From an uncultured Roseovarius sp. (lineage in GTDB: Bacteria; Pseudomonadota; Alphaproteobacteria; Rhodobacterales; Rhodobacteraceae), in contig CANMBU010000001.1 of the NCBI GenBank assembly GCA_947496175.1, forward strand, positions 868,001 through 932,000: a stretch of 64,000 nt of DNA, read 5' to 3'. The notes under the pieces were generated by a model. The model was not told the DNA's origin. It searched no databases and saw only the letters and a program-made list of their open reading frames with translations. Below, one piece after another: positions 45,486 through 52,974 of the stretch. Both the position numbers and the translations under genes were made by a program. Each line of letters starts with the position of its first letter. Within the stretch, counting starts at the first letter, position 1.

Positions 45486-45754
45486 CACAAAAGCCCCTTC
45501 AATCCGGTTGCCGTTGTTCCAGTGCTTAGAACGCGCACAACGCGCAATGGGTAGATCACACCGGGTGTCAGTCCCGGAACCACGAGCGTATCGCCATCTT
45601 TGAGAATGACACTGAGATCACCCGCCCCGCTAACCATGATCGCACGGGTCACTGTCAAAAGGTCACTTGCATCATCTGGCGTGATATCAAACCCGCCACA
45701 AATCGGGCCGGTCAACCCTGTTTCAAAGCTTGAGAAACTGTCTGTAATCGGCAT
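45485..45754 (-). CDS. ghsA: GTA head-spike base-like protein
   Basis: 89 residues from the ATG at 45754, preferred because GGAG lies 6 nt upstream; an ATG at 45766 is the longer option. The sequence DSFSSFETGLTGP, DDASDLLTVTRAIMVSGAGDLSVILKDG and GVIYPLRVVRVLSTGTTATGL matches the small spike-base family typified by Rcc01079 of R. capsulatus GTA. The stop overlaps the spike-fibre start (TGATG). The protein would seat the fibre on the capsid. No other GTA structural gene is in this window. Confidence 0.72.
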   Translation of the reverse strand: MPITDSFSSFETGLTGPICGGFDITPDDASDLLTVTRAIMVSGAGDLSVILKDGDTLVVPGLTPGVIYPLRVVRVLSTGTTATGLKGLL

Positions 45755-45832
45755 TGCGGTCTCCATGTTGAGGTCGCCGCGACCCTGTGCCGTATGGGTT
45801 TCCCAATACTTAATGCGTCGTACGCTGCCAGC

Positions 45833-46321
45833 TCAACATGCCTGCACGCCCAGTTCGATCAGCTTCGCTCCGCGTATGCGATAGAGCGTGCGAATGCGAT
45901 AACGTCCCGTTTCAAGATACCAGCGCCTCAAAGCGGGAGGGTAGTGATCGGCAATCACGTGCGACGCCTCTTCAAAAACTTTGGGCGCGAGAGGTCTTCC
46001 ATAAGAACTTGGTCCATGAAACCCGAATGTCGTGCGTGGCAATACACATGTCTGCGGCAGGCTGAGGAACATCGTGCATGTTGAAAAACATACACCGCCT
46101 CGGATCTCTACTGGGCGACCGCTTTGTCTCAATTGGCTAAGCTGGCGGAGGCGTTTCTTCAGCTCTCCACCGCGGTCGTTGCGAACAACCAAAGGCTTGT
46201 TCTCAGTTGCCCAGACGGGATCAGACCCGACAAAAGCAAGGCTCAGACCAACGCCAGCGGACATCACAAAAAACAACACTTTCAATAGACGCCCCGCGCC
46301 TACACTGCAAAAAACTCGCAT
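45833..46321 (-). CDS. Periplasmic ClpP/crotonase-fold-like hypothetical protein
   Basis: 162 residues from the ATG at 46321. A signal/TM segment (LLKVLFFVMSAGVGLSLAFVG) precedes EIRGGVCFSTCTMFLSLPQTCVLPRTTFGFHGPSS. The CxSxC-TMFL and FGFHGP pair resembles small periplasmic ClpP-like proteins of Rhodobacterales in which Ser and His form the active site. Lies upstream of, and on the same strand as, the spike genes with an ~80-nt gap. Function unknown. Confidence 0.6.
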   Translation of the reverse strand: MRVFCSVGAGRLLKVLFFVMSAGVGLSLAFVGSDPVWATENKPLVVRNDRGGELKKRLRQLSQLRQSGRPVEIRGGVCFSTCTMFLSLPQTCVLPRTTFGFHGPSSYGRPLAPKVFEEASHVIADHYPPALRRWYLETGRYRIRTLYRIRGAKLIELGVQAC

Positions 46322-46465
46322 GACACACCCACTCAAACCATTGCGCCAAAGCAAACTCAGCGCGTTCCACCACACCCAAGAACACCAGACACGTCCTAAG
46401 GAAAGGTTGAGCGCGAAGGGCCACTCATCAAAAAAATGAATTAAGTTTTAGAGCCGTGAGAGACT

Positions 46466-46759
46466 TTATTGTGTGCCAGTGGTGCTTGTTGACGTTGTCG
46501 ACGGGCTTGATCCGCCTGCCCCCAACACACCGCCCAATGCGGCGGCTACACCTGCAATTGGTGCAACGACCGGTGCAAAGTTTGTGATCGGCTCATTCGC
46601 ATCCGGGAGGTCGAGACACTCGGGCAAAGATGCATCGCGAACATCAGAGCAATCCAAATCTTTTGTTGCATCCTCTGCAAGAACGGGCGGGGCCAAGCAC
46701 ATAAGAATGAAAACACATGCGACACGTATGAGCACAAAGTATCCTTTTTGAGTTGTCAT
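46466..46759 (-). CDS. Small secreted hypothetical protein
   Basis: 97 residues: Sec signal peptide (VLIRVACVFILMCLAPPVLA), a Cys-containing acidic mature part (DLDCSDVRDASLPECLDLPDA), a hydrophobic Gly/Ala stretch (VVAPIAGVAAALGGVLGAGG) and a Ser/Thr tail. Divergent from the wzc-like gene with a shared CtrA-like box. The glycine-rich hydrophobic stretch suggests membrane association. No known family recognised. Confidence 0.5.
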   Translation of the reverse strand: MTTQKGYFVLIRVACVFILMCLAPPVLAEDATKDLDCSDVRDASLPECLDLPDANEPITNFAPVVAPIAGVAAALGGVLGAGGSSPSTTSTSTTGTQ

Positions 46760-46810
46760 TCCGTTTGGAAAACCTGAAAGGCCACACCCTGCACCCTGCC
46801 GTGAAAACGG

Positions 46811-46825
46811 TTAAGAAATGGTTAT
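46811..46825. promoter_or_regulatory. CtrA-like box TTAA-GAAATGG-TTAT
   Basis: One mismatch to TTAA-N7-TTAA at 46811-46825, 50 nt upstream of the wzc-like start and 52 nt upstream of the small secreted protein's start; fits the divergent promoter. Confidence 0.4.
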
Positions 46826-46874
46826 CCATTTGCGCTGCATAAGAAGGTCAGGGTTAACAGAATTGGTACCACTC

Positions 46875-48869
46875 ATGACAGTTTCCGATCCCCGGCACAG
46901 ACGGGCATTCTATAGTCCGAGCCAAGGTGCGTCCGAGCTTGATCGGGAAGAAATCAATTTCGGAGCCATTCTTGCAACGTTATGGCGCGGCAAGTGGATC
47001 ATTGCTCTGATTGGCGCACTTGTGACAACAATAGGTGGTTACTATGCGATGGGCATCGCAACCCCAGTTTATCGCGCCTCATCTGTCATCATCCTTGAAC
47101 CCAACCAGGAGCAGATAGTTGATCTGCAAAGCGTGGCCGCAGGCCTTTCAGGGGATACGTCTGAGATCAACTCAGAACTCGAAGTCTTGCGCAGTCGTGG
47201 CCTTATGGGAAAGGTGGTGCAGGAACTGAACCTCATCAGCGACCCGGAATTCAACCGAAGCCTAGCCCCGGCAAATTGGCTGACCCGCGTCAAACATCTG
47301 TTTCTTTTGAGGCCCGACAGCAATCCTGCAAAAACTGATCTACGCCGCACCGAAGACCGCGTTGTCTCTGCGCTTTTATCACAGGTATCCGTCTCCAACA
47401 TACGCGCCAGTCTGGTGTTCCGCATCACGGCGTCATCAACCGATCCCGAAAAATCCGCGAACATTGCCGACGCAATCGCCGCGGCCTATGTCGCCGACCA
47501 AGTCACCGTGAAGCGCGAAGCCACACGCGAGGCAACCGCTTGGCTCAGCGCACAGGTCGAAGAACTGGAACAAATCCTGCAGAATGCTGAAAGCAAAGTC
47601 GCCAATTTCAACGCAAACACAGAGCTGATTTCGACCAATGCCCTGCGCCTTCTGGAGCGTCAGGCCAAAGAACTGCGCGAACGGATCGTGGCCGCGGCCG
47701 ACGCGAAAACAAAGCTCACTACAGCAGTGAACATTGAAACCGCCGAGCTCACAGAAAACCAACAAGACCTTGCTCGCATTAACCGGCAAATGGCCTCCCT
47801 GCGCGCCTCGGAGCAGGACTTAATGAGGCAGATCAGCGCGCAAAACCAGGATCTCATTACCCTGCAACAGCTTACAAGAGAGGCCGAAGCGTCTCGCGTG
47901 CTCTACGAATACTTTCTGGCTCGGTTTAACGAAACTGCTGCCCAACAAGGCATCCAACAAGCCGACAGCCGTATCCTGTCCCGCGCCGTGATCCCTTTGC
48001 GTTCCTCCGAACCGCGCACATTGCGTATCCTCACGCTTTCGGGGTTGGCCGGCCTCGTCCTCGGCGCATTGACCGTCCTTTTGCGAGAGCGCCTGCGCAA
48101 TAGCTTCCAGACCTTGCAAGATATCGAGGCCACCACGGGCTATCCCGTTCTGGCACAGATCCCGGCCCTGCCCATACGTACGCGTCCGAAGCTTCTGGCA
48201 AGCCTGATCGAAAACCAGACCTCTGCAGCGGCCGAAGCCATCCGCAACCTGCGTACCTCATTGCTTCTGTCCGATCCGGACCACCCGCCAAAAGTGCTAA
48301 TCTCAACCTCCGCCATGCCCGGGGAGGGCAAAACCACCCACGCGCTGGCCCTCGCCCACTCTCTAAGCGGTCTTAACCGTCGTGTGCTGCTCCTCGGCGC
48401 GGATATCCGCGCCAGCACACTACCCGAGTACTTTCGCGAACTGCCTGAGACCGATCTGGTGTCTGTCTTGCTCAATCACGCACGTTTGGAGGACGCCATC
48501 TATCATCCGCCAGAGCTTGAGATCGACGTCCTGACCGGGGTATCCACCACGCACAATGCGGCCGATCTATTCGCCACAGAAGCATTCGCCAACCTGATCG
48601 AAACCTTGCGTGACCGCTACGATCACATCGTCACCGACACACCGCCGGTTCTTGCCGTGCCCGATGCGCGTCTCATCGCACGTTCGGCAGATGCCATTCT
48701 GTTCACGGTTCACTGGAACAAAACGAGCCAAGCACAGGTCAACGAGGCCCTGCGCCTCTTGCATAGCGCCGGTCAGCGTATAACTGGCCTTGTCTTCGCC
48801 CGCGTCTCGCCTGGCGCCCTGAGGCCTTATGGTTATGGCGCCTACAGCAAATATGCCGGTGCCGTGTAG
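46875..48869 (+). CDS. Wzc-type polysaccharide co-polymerase/tyrosine autokinase
   Basis: 664 residues from the ATG at 46875. A Wzz domain with TM1 (WIIALIGALVTTIGGYYAMG), a long coiled-coil periplasmic region (about 225-385) and TM2 (TLSGLAGLVLGALTVLL) precede the BY-kinase: Walker A STSAMPGEGKTTHALALAHSL, Walker A' VLLLGADIRAS and Walker B DHIVTDTPPVL. The C-terminus has a four-Tyr cluster (PYGYGAYSKY). In canonical members Walker A' is usually IDaDlR; here it reads GADIR. It controls chain length and export of the locus polysaccharide with the Wza-like channel. Confidence 0.92.
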   Translation: MTVSDPRHRRAFYSPSQGASELDREEINFGAILATLWRGKWIIALIGALVTTIGGYYAMGIATPVYRASSVIILEPNQEQIVDLQSVAAGLSGDTSEINSELEVLRSRGLMGKVVQELNLISDPEFNRSLAPANWLTRVKHLFLLRPDSNPAKTDLRRTEDRVVSALLSQVSVSNIRASLVFRITASSTDPEKSANIADAIAAAYVADQVTVKREATREATAWLSAQVEELEQILQNAESKVANFNANTELISTNALRLLERQAKELRERIVAAADAKTKLTTAVNIETAELTENQQDLARINRQMASLRASEQDLMRQISAQNQDLITLQQLTREAEASRVLYEYFLARFNETAAQQGIQQADSRILSRAVIPLRSSEPRTLRILTLSGLAGLVLGALTVLLRERLRNSFQTLQDIEATTGYPVLAQIPALPIRTRPKLLASLIENQTSAAAEAIRNLRTSLLLSDPDHPPKVLISTSAMPGEGKTTHALALAHSLSGLNRRVLLLGADIRASTLPEYFRELPETDLVSVLLNHARLEDAIYHPPELEIDVLTGVSTTHNAADLFATEAFANLIETLRDRYDHIVTDTPPVLAVPDARLIARSADAILFTVHWNKTSQAQVNEALRLLHSAGQRITGLVFARVSPGALRPYGYGAYSKYAGAV

Positions 48870-48901
48870 GCAATACCGACAACCCCGGATAAAACACCGC
48901 T

Positions 48902-49594
48902 ATGCCGGGAAAACTGTGCCTAACCTTTGATGATCTTTTCGTGGACAACTGGTGCGCCGCGCGACCAGTGTTCGACGCCTATGATGCGCGTGTCACATTC
49001 TGTGTTAGCCACCTGCACACAGCAACACCCGACCAGATCAAGGGCCTGCATCTCTTACAACGCGACGGGCATGAGATCGCGTATCACACCCGAACTCACC
49101 CTCGGCTTGATCTGTACCTTAAGCGACATGGCCTGGAGCACTGGCTTGAACATGAGGTGGATCGCGGTGTCGCAGAGCATCGTGCCCTGGGTTTTCCAGC
49201 GCGCAGCTTCGCCTGCCCGTTCCACGCCTCAACATCCGAAACACGCAAGGCTCTGGCCGAGCGGTTCGATGTCATCCGAACAGATGGTCCGCGCAGCATC
49301 GACCCCGACAATCCCGGCGCGCGTATCTATCAAGAATTACCAGCCGACAAATGCCTCGCCAACCTCAGCTTCGCCGACATGCAACACAAAGCCTTCCCGG
49401 GCTGGAAACGACAAATAGAGTTCCTCGACCTCATCGCAGAAACCGGCGGCACGGCGGTGTTCGTCGGGCACGACATCAGAGCGCGAAAAACGGGGCCAGG
49501 GTTTTACAGCGCGCAGAAGCAGGTGGCGCGGTTGCTGGAGGGGGCGGTGGCGAGAGGGATTTCAGTTGTATCACTGCTGGATGTAAAAAATTAG
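48902..49594 (+). CDS. Polysaccharide deacetylase (NodB-like)
   Basis: 230 residues. Catalytic/metal motif LCLTFDDLFVDNW (TFDD) near residue 7-10, metal His residues in AYHTRTHP and ACPFHAS, then FVGHDIRARKTG at the end. It would remove acetyl groups from the polysaccharide. No signal peptide is seen, so action may be cytoplasmic on a lipid-linked precursor. 33 nt behind the wzc-like gene and the last + strand gene before an AT-rich island. Confidence 0.85.
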   Translation: MPGKLCLTFDDLFVDNWCAARPVFDAYDARVTFCVSHLHTATPDQIKGLHLLQRDGHEIAYHTRTHPRLDLYLKRHGLEHWLEHEVDRGVAEHRALGFPARSFACPFHASTSETRKALAERFDVIRTDGPRSIDPDNPGARIYQELPADKCLANLSFADMQHKAFPGWKRQIEFLDLIAETGGTAVFVGHDIRARKTGPGFYSAQKQVARLLEGAVARGISVVSLLDVKN

Positions 49595-49607
49595 CAAGTA
49601 TTGTTGA

Positions 49608-50666
49608 TTACTTCTTGGGTTCAAAACTTTTAAGGATTCGATTTATTGAAGAATCATCTGGATTTTCGCCGTTTTGATCAGCCTCAGCGTCGTTGATCAT
49701 ACTAGTTTGATCACTTACCTCTTTTGCAGCGCCTTCCCAATTTGGAACGAATTTACTTAGATAATATTCAGGTGGACTTAACTCCTCACCGTCAGGACGA
49801 ACTTTCAAAATCGGTTCTTCAATCTGATGAAGTTCAATAAAACTTCGAAAGTAGTTTCTTAAATCCTGCTTGTTCGACTGGTCACCGCCAAGTAATTTTT
49901 CTTGAACTTGCCTTAACTTTTCCCATTCTTCATTGCGATCAATCGGAATTCCAATTACGGGATAAGCCTGCCCATCCAAAACGCCCTTGAGCTGTATTGG
50001 TGGCCTAACAACTAGCTGAACCCCAAGCTGATTGTAATCCTCATTTACACCCGCTCTTGCCAGTATGTTTGCCAAAGCAGGCGACACGGAAAAGAAGTCT
50101 TCACTTGAATTCTTTCCAATACGAAATCCATAATCGAGGCCCTTGCCCAAAAACTCATGCAAGTGAGGATTTTCGTCTGCACTTGCTTCAAGCCTTTCGG
50201 TGTTACTCAGATCTTCGGACGTTTCGGCGCCTGCCTCTGGAATATGCATAGCAACATTTGGATAGGGAAAAGATGCAATCCAGCCGTTTCCTTTTACACC
50301 TAGTTTTTTCCTCTTTGAGTCCAAAGCAAGTGCATTACCATATTCATGCAAGGCATCTCGAAACGCGCGAACCAATAAGTAGACTTCAAAACAAGAATCC
50401 ACTCGATTTGCAAAGAGAATTTCATCCCCTACTGTTTTCCATAGAAGTGGTTTTTTGGCTTTGAGAACCCTAAGCTCGGGTTTTCCTTCCTCAACCAATT
50501 TTAGATGTTTTTGACGAAACTTTTCAGTGAATTCGAGATAGAAATCCCTGAAAACACTGACCCATTCATGGGGCTGCTTTGTGCTTTTGAAGGCTGTGGA
50601 ATTGCAAAGATCAACCGACAAGAACAGTCTTACCCTGTATTTTGGACATTCATCGGGTAACGTCAT
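49608..50666 (-). CDS. Divergent class III nucleotide-cyclase-like protein
   Basis: 352 residues. Class III cyclase residues line up: first metal Asp D19 in LFLSVDLCNSTAF, base-contact Lys K77 and second metal Asp D81 in WKTVGDEILF, and the transition-state pair N200/R204 in SVSPALANILARAG (N-x3-R, as in VNLAAR). A Ser sits at the residue that is Asp in adenylate cyclases, so the base is uncertain. A C-terminal acidic tail (about 315-340) looks disordered. Translationally coupled (TAATG) to an ImmA/IrrE protease in an AT-rich island. Could be a signalling enzyme of a defence or stress system; not matched to a named one. Confidence 0.6.
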   Translation of the reverse strand: MTLPDECPKYRVRLFLSVDLCNSTAFKSTKQPHEWVSVFRDFYLEFTEKFRQKHLKLVEEGKPELRVLKAKKPLLWKTVGDEILFANRVDSCFEVYLLVRAFRDALHEYGNALALDSKRKKLGVKGNGWIASFPYPNVAMHIPEAGAETSEDLSNTERLEASADENPHLHEFLGKGLDYGFRIGKNSSEDFFSVSPALANILARAGVNEDYNQLGVQLVVRPPIQLKGVLDGQAYPVIGIPIDRNEEWEKLRQVQEKLLGGDQSNKQDLRNYFRSFIELHQIEEPILKVRPDGEELSPPEYYLSKFVPNWEGAAKEVSDQTSMINDAEADQNGENPDDSSINRILKSFEPKK

Positions 50667-51193
50667 TACACGTGTAAATTCTTCTTCCTGATCTCTATGG
50701 CTTGCAAACTTACATTAAAATATGTTGCAAGTTCTTCATCGCTCATGTGATCAGCAACACTTTTAAAAACACTTCTTGGCATTAGGAAACCCGCAGCAAA
50801 CCAGTTCGCTTCCCATTCTGCTCGTTCATGAGCATCATCATTAAAACGCTTATCCCTAGTAGCCCGCATTATCGCATCAGGACTTTTTTGAACGGTTGGT
50901 TCGTAGTGTAAAAAAAGATGTCCGAGTTCGTGCGCAATAGTAAACCGATCTCTCTTGGGAGAAGTCATTTCAGACAAAAAGATTGTAAAATCGTTTTGAG
51001 CCCGAACCACAATTGAACCGCCAGAATAGTCATCGATTTTTTCGAAACCGTATATTATTTCTCCTCCCAAAGTAGAAATGAGAGGTGATAAATCATCGCC
51101 AGGCTCTAACTCAAAAATATCAGTGAATTTCTCCGCAATGCCGTCGACTGACGCTTTAGACCAAAAGCGAGGCACCGGGTCAGCGTAGTTCAC
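50666..51193 (-). CDS. ImmA/IrrE-family metallopeptidase
   Basis: 175 residues from the GTG at 51193, chosen because GAGG lies 9 nt upstream; a TTG at 51217 has no ribosome-binding site. The zinc motif HELGH (H88, H92 in this numbering) is followed by EWEANWFAAGFLMP, the third ligand helix. The family cleaves repressors or regulators in response to stress (ImmA, IrrE/PprI). No own HTH is seen before the protease, but a small C-terminal helical part (MSDEELATYFNVSLQAIEIR) resembles an HTH. Coupled to the cyclase-like gene; a likely promoter lies upstream. Confidence 0.8.
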   Translation of the reverse strand: MNYADPVPRFWSKASVDGIAEKFTDIFELEPGDDLSPLISTLGGEIIYGFEKIDDYSGGSIVVRAQNDFTIFLSEMTSPKRDRFTIAHELGHLFLHYEPTVQKSPDAIMRATRDKRFNDDAHERAEWEANWFAAGFLMPRSVFKSVADHMSDEELATYFNVSLQAIEIRKKNLHV

Positions 51194-51231
51194 AATAGTT
51201 TGCCTCAAGGAAAACAAAAGGAGAACGCCTG

Positions 51232-51259
51232 ATTACAATGTATGGCCCTTATATGTCAA
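51232..51259 (-). promoter_or_regulatory. Sigma-70-type promoter of the protease/cyclase pair
   Basis: On the minus strand TTGACA (51259-51254), 16-nt spacer, TGTAAT (51237-51232). This would start transcription near 51225, giving a ~32-nt leader before the GTG at 51193. Confidence 0.55.
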
Positions 51260-51285
51260 CAATTAGTTGGTTTCAGAATTAGCTT

Positions 51286-51699
51286 CTATTCAACCCGCCC
51301 CCGGAGCGCTTTCACCTCTCCGCGCTTCTTCTTCGCCTCAACTCGTTTCCGCTTTTGATTGGCCGAAACTTTGGTCGGGATGCGGCGTTTGGGTTTTTCG
51401 CAGGCTTTGCGAATGAGTGCGCTGAGCCTTTCGCGGGCAATCTCTCGATTGCGAGCCTGCGATCTCTCCTCAGACACCTGGATCACCAGAGCACCCTCCT
51501 TGGTCCAGCGTCTTCCAGCTAGTCGCCTCAGTCTTCGCTTTATTGGGTCGGGCAGGTTCGGCGACCGCTCCGCCTCAAACCGAAGCTCTACCGCCGTGGC
51601 CACCTTGTTCACATTCTGACCGCCGGGCCCTGACGCGCGCACAAACTGTTCCGTCAGTTCCCAATCCTCAATCGTGATCTGCTCGTTGATCTTCAACAT
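51286..51699 (-). CDS. arfB: Alternative ribosome-rescue factor ArfB
   Basis: 137 residues from the ATG at 51699 (the frame extends to 51735 but that part lies in a repeat). The GGQ hydrolase motif at residues 26-28 in RASGPGGQNVNKVATAVELR and the basic C-terminal tail (KRRIPTKVSANQKRKRVEAKKKRG) match ArfB/YaeJ. It hydrolyses peptidyl-tRNA on stalled ribosomes without a stop codon; the tail enters the mRNA channel. Confidence 0.92.
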   Translation of the reverse strand: MLKINEQITIEDWELTEQFVRASGPGGQNVNKVATAVELRFEAERSPNLPDPIKRRLRRLAGRRWTKEGALVIQVSEERSQARNREIARERLSALIRKACEKPKRRIPTKVSANQKRKRVEAKKKRGEVKALRGRVE

Positions 51700-51723
51700 A
51701 ACACTCTGCTGCACACTGATTTC

Positions 51724-51767
51724 GCACCGACGCAATACCGACGTTATACCGACGCAATACCGACGTG
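51724..51767. repeat. 11-bp tandem repeat array (ATACCGACGNN), locus 2
   Basis: Four direct units start at 51724 (GCACCGACGCA), 51735, 51746 and 51757 (ATACCGACGTT, ATACCGACGCA, ATACCGACGTG), followed by GGAAATT. The order (one GCACCGA unit then three ATACCGAC units, then AAATT) is the same as at 9405-9448. It lies just upstream of arfB. Confidence 0.78.
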
Positions 51768-51781
51768 GGAAATTGACACCT

Positions 51782-51815
51782 AAAAGGGCCGCTCCAAGAT
51801 GCGGAGCGGCCCCTA
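51782..51815 (-). terminator. Rho-independent terminator of the mini-gene
   Basis: GGGCCGCTCC (51786-51795) pairs with GGAGCGGCCC (51803-51812), a perfect 10-bp stem with 7-nt loop. On the minus strand it is followed directly by TTTTA, so it terminates transcripts that come from 51936. Confidence 0.82.
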
Positions 51816-51879
51816 AAGTTTTCGGAGGCGGGCCGGTTAGGCCGTGCCAATCAGTGGGTCAACACGCCCAAGGTTTGCC

Positions 51880-51936
51880 TTAGACGAGGTCCTCCCTGAC
51901 TGTTCCGACACCTCTCTCCAATCCCTTTATAGACAC
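51880..51936 (-). CDS. 18-codon mini-ORF with extended ribosome-binding site
   Basis: Minus-strand GTG at 51936 to TAA at 51880 encodes an 18-residue basic/acidic peptide, VSIKGLERGVGTVREDLV (initiator GTG read as Met). The GTG lies 7 nt after GGAGG within GAAAGGAGGTGGTCC, complementary to about 15 nt of the 16S rRNA 3' end with one G-U pair. A TTGACA box (51999-51994) lies upstream and a rho-independent terminator downstream, so this is an isolated transcription unit. Could be a translated peptide, a ribosome-sequestering RNA, or both. I recognise no named family. Confidence 0.55.
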   Translation of the reverse strand: MSIKGLERGVGTVREDLV

Positions 51937-51993
51937 TGGACCACCTCCTTTCGATTGTTGAACTCAAATGCAGCCTGCCACAGATTTCATACT

Positions 51994-51999
51994 TGTCAA
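51994..51999 (-). promoter_or_regulatory. -35 element of the mini-gene promoter
   Basis: TTGACA on the minus strand at 51999-51994, about 60 nt upstream of the mini-ORF start. No strong -10 hexamer follows at 17 nt, which is common for alphaproteobacterial promoters. Confidence 0.4.
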
Positions 52000-52044
52000 A
52001 ACAAAATGCAGCGGTTGCCTAATTTTTATCCACAGGATGTGGCG

Positions 52045-52974
52045 TCACTGTGATTGCAATACCGCAACGCATTGTCGTGGCAGATCTTGCATCCGAAGCT
52101 CACGACGCGGTTTCGGTGGCGGCGCATTGGGATCAGGCGGCGGCGGGTTCAGGATGTTCTTGGCCCACTGTTCGGCGTCCGCGCACCCATCCCCGGCAGG
52201 TGGTGCTGCCTGATCCACACAGCCCGACGCGCCCTTGGGGCATTTCAGCCGCACATGGAAATGATAGTGATGGCCATACCATGGTCGTATCTTCCGCAAC
52301 CACGCCCTGTCACCTTTTTCTTCCTTACACATCCGTACCTTAGCGCCCGGAAACACGAATATCCGCGCCACACGAGGATCCTTGGCGGCGGCCTTCATGA
52401 TCTCATGGTGCTGGCGGGAGTAGTTGTCGTTGGTATAAGCGCCGTTGGCCCGTCGCAGTGAAATAGAAGAGATGCTCTCGCGCTCTGCACGGCTGAGGTT
52501 CAAACGCTTAGGCGGTAGCATCCAGATATCTGCATCCAAACCGATCTGATGGCTGCGATGCCCAGTTAGCATCGGCCCACCCCTGGGCTGGCTCAGGTCC
52601 CCGACATAAAGACCCTCCCACCCGGGTTGCGTTGCTGCAAAGCGAGATAATTTTTGAACAAAATCGACAACATCAGGATGCCCCCAATTTCTGTTCCGGC
52701 TCAGGCGCATGGCTTGCCATGTCGGTCCGGTCTCAGCCAATTGCACTCCGCCAGCAAGGCATCCTTTGGCATAACCGCCAAAGGGGGTCGCGGATTGCTG
52801 AGAGGCCTTGAGAGCCGCACCAAACAGCTGCCGCGCCTCGACACCTTGCATAGAAACCGGGATGCTTTGAGTCGACAAAACAGTTTGCGACAGGTTTGAT
52901 GTGTCTTGTGTTGAAGCACTACAAGCCGTCAGCATTGCGATCAGGCCGGTTATCTTCCAAACATGTCGCATCAT
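52045..52974 (-). CDS. mepA: Penicillin-insensitive murein endopeptidase MepA
   Basis: 309 residues. A lipoprotein-type signal with LTACS (lipobox Cys near 18) starts the protein, unlike soluble periplasmic MepA of E. coli. The catalytic domain contains GHRSHQIGLDADIW (zinc His and Asp) and HYHFHVRLKCP (HxH). It cleaves D-Ala-mDAP crosslinks in peptidoglycan. A Pro-rich/basic C-terminal tail (NPPPPDPNAPPPKPRR) follows. The start overlaps the stop of the upstream MFS gene by 4 nt. Confidence 0.93.
   Translation of the reverse strand: MMRHVWKITGLIAMLTACSASTQDTSNLSQTVLSTQSIPVSMQGVEARQLFGAALKASQQSATPFGGYAKGCLAGGVQLAETGPTWQAMRLSRNRNWGHPDVVDFVQKLSRFAATQPGWEGLYVGDLSQPRGGPMLTGHRSHQIGLDADIWMLPPKRLNLSRAERESISSISLRRANGAYTNDNYSRQHHEIMKAAAKDPRVARIFVFPGAKVRMCKEEKGDRAWLRKIRPWYGHHYHFHVRLKCPKGASGCVDQAAPPAGDGCADAEQWAKNILNPPPPDPNAPPPKPRRELRMQDLPRQCVAVLQSQ

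Noticed and set aside
44142..45754. Complete prophage or GTA cluster
   Set aside because: Only the two spike-like genes are present; no capsid, portal, terminase or tail genes in the window.
51724..51767. CRISPR-like short repeats
   Set aside because: Units are 11 bp, contiguous, without spacers; no cas genes.
51939..51954. Fragment resembling the 3' end of 16S rRNA on the + strand
   Set aside because: Only about 16 nt match; better explained as the complement of a very strong ribosome-binding site on the minus strand.
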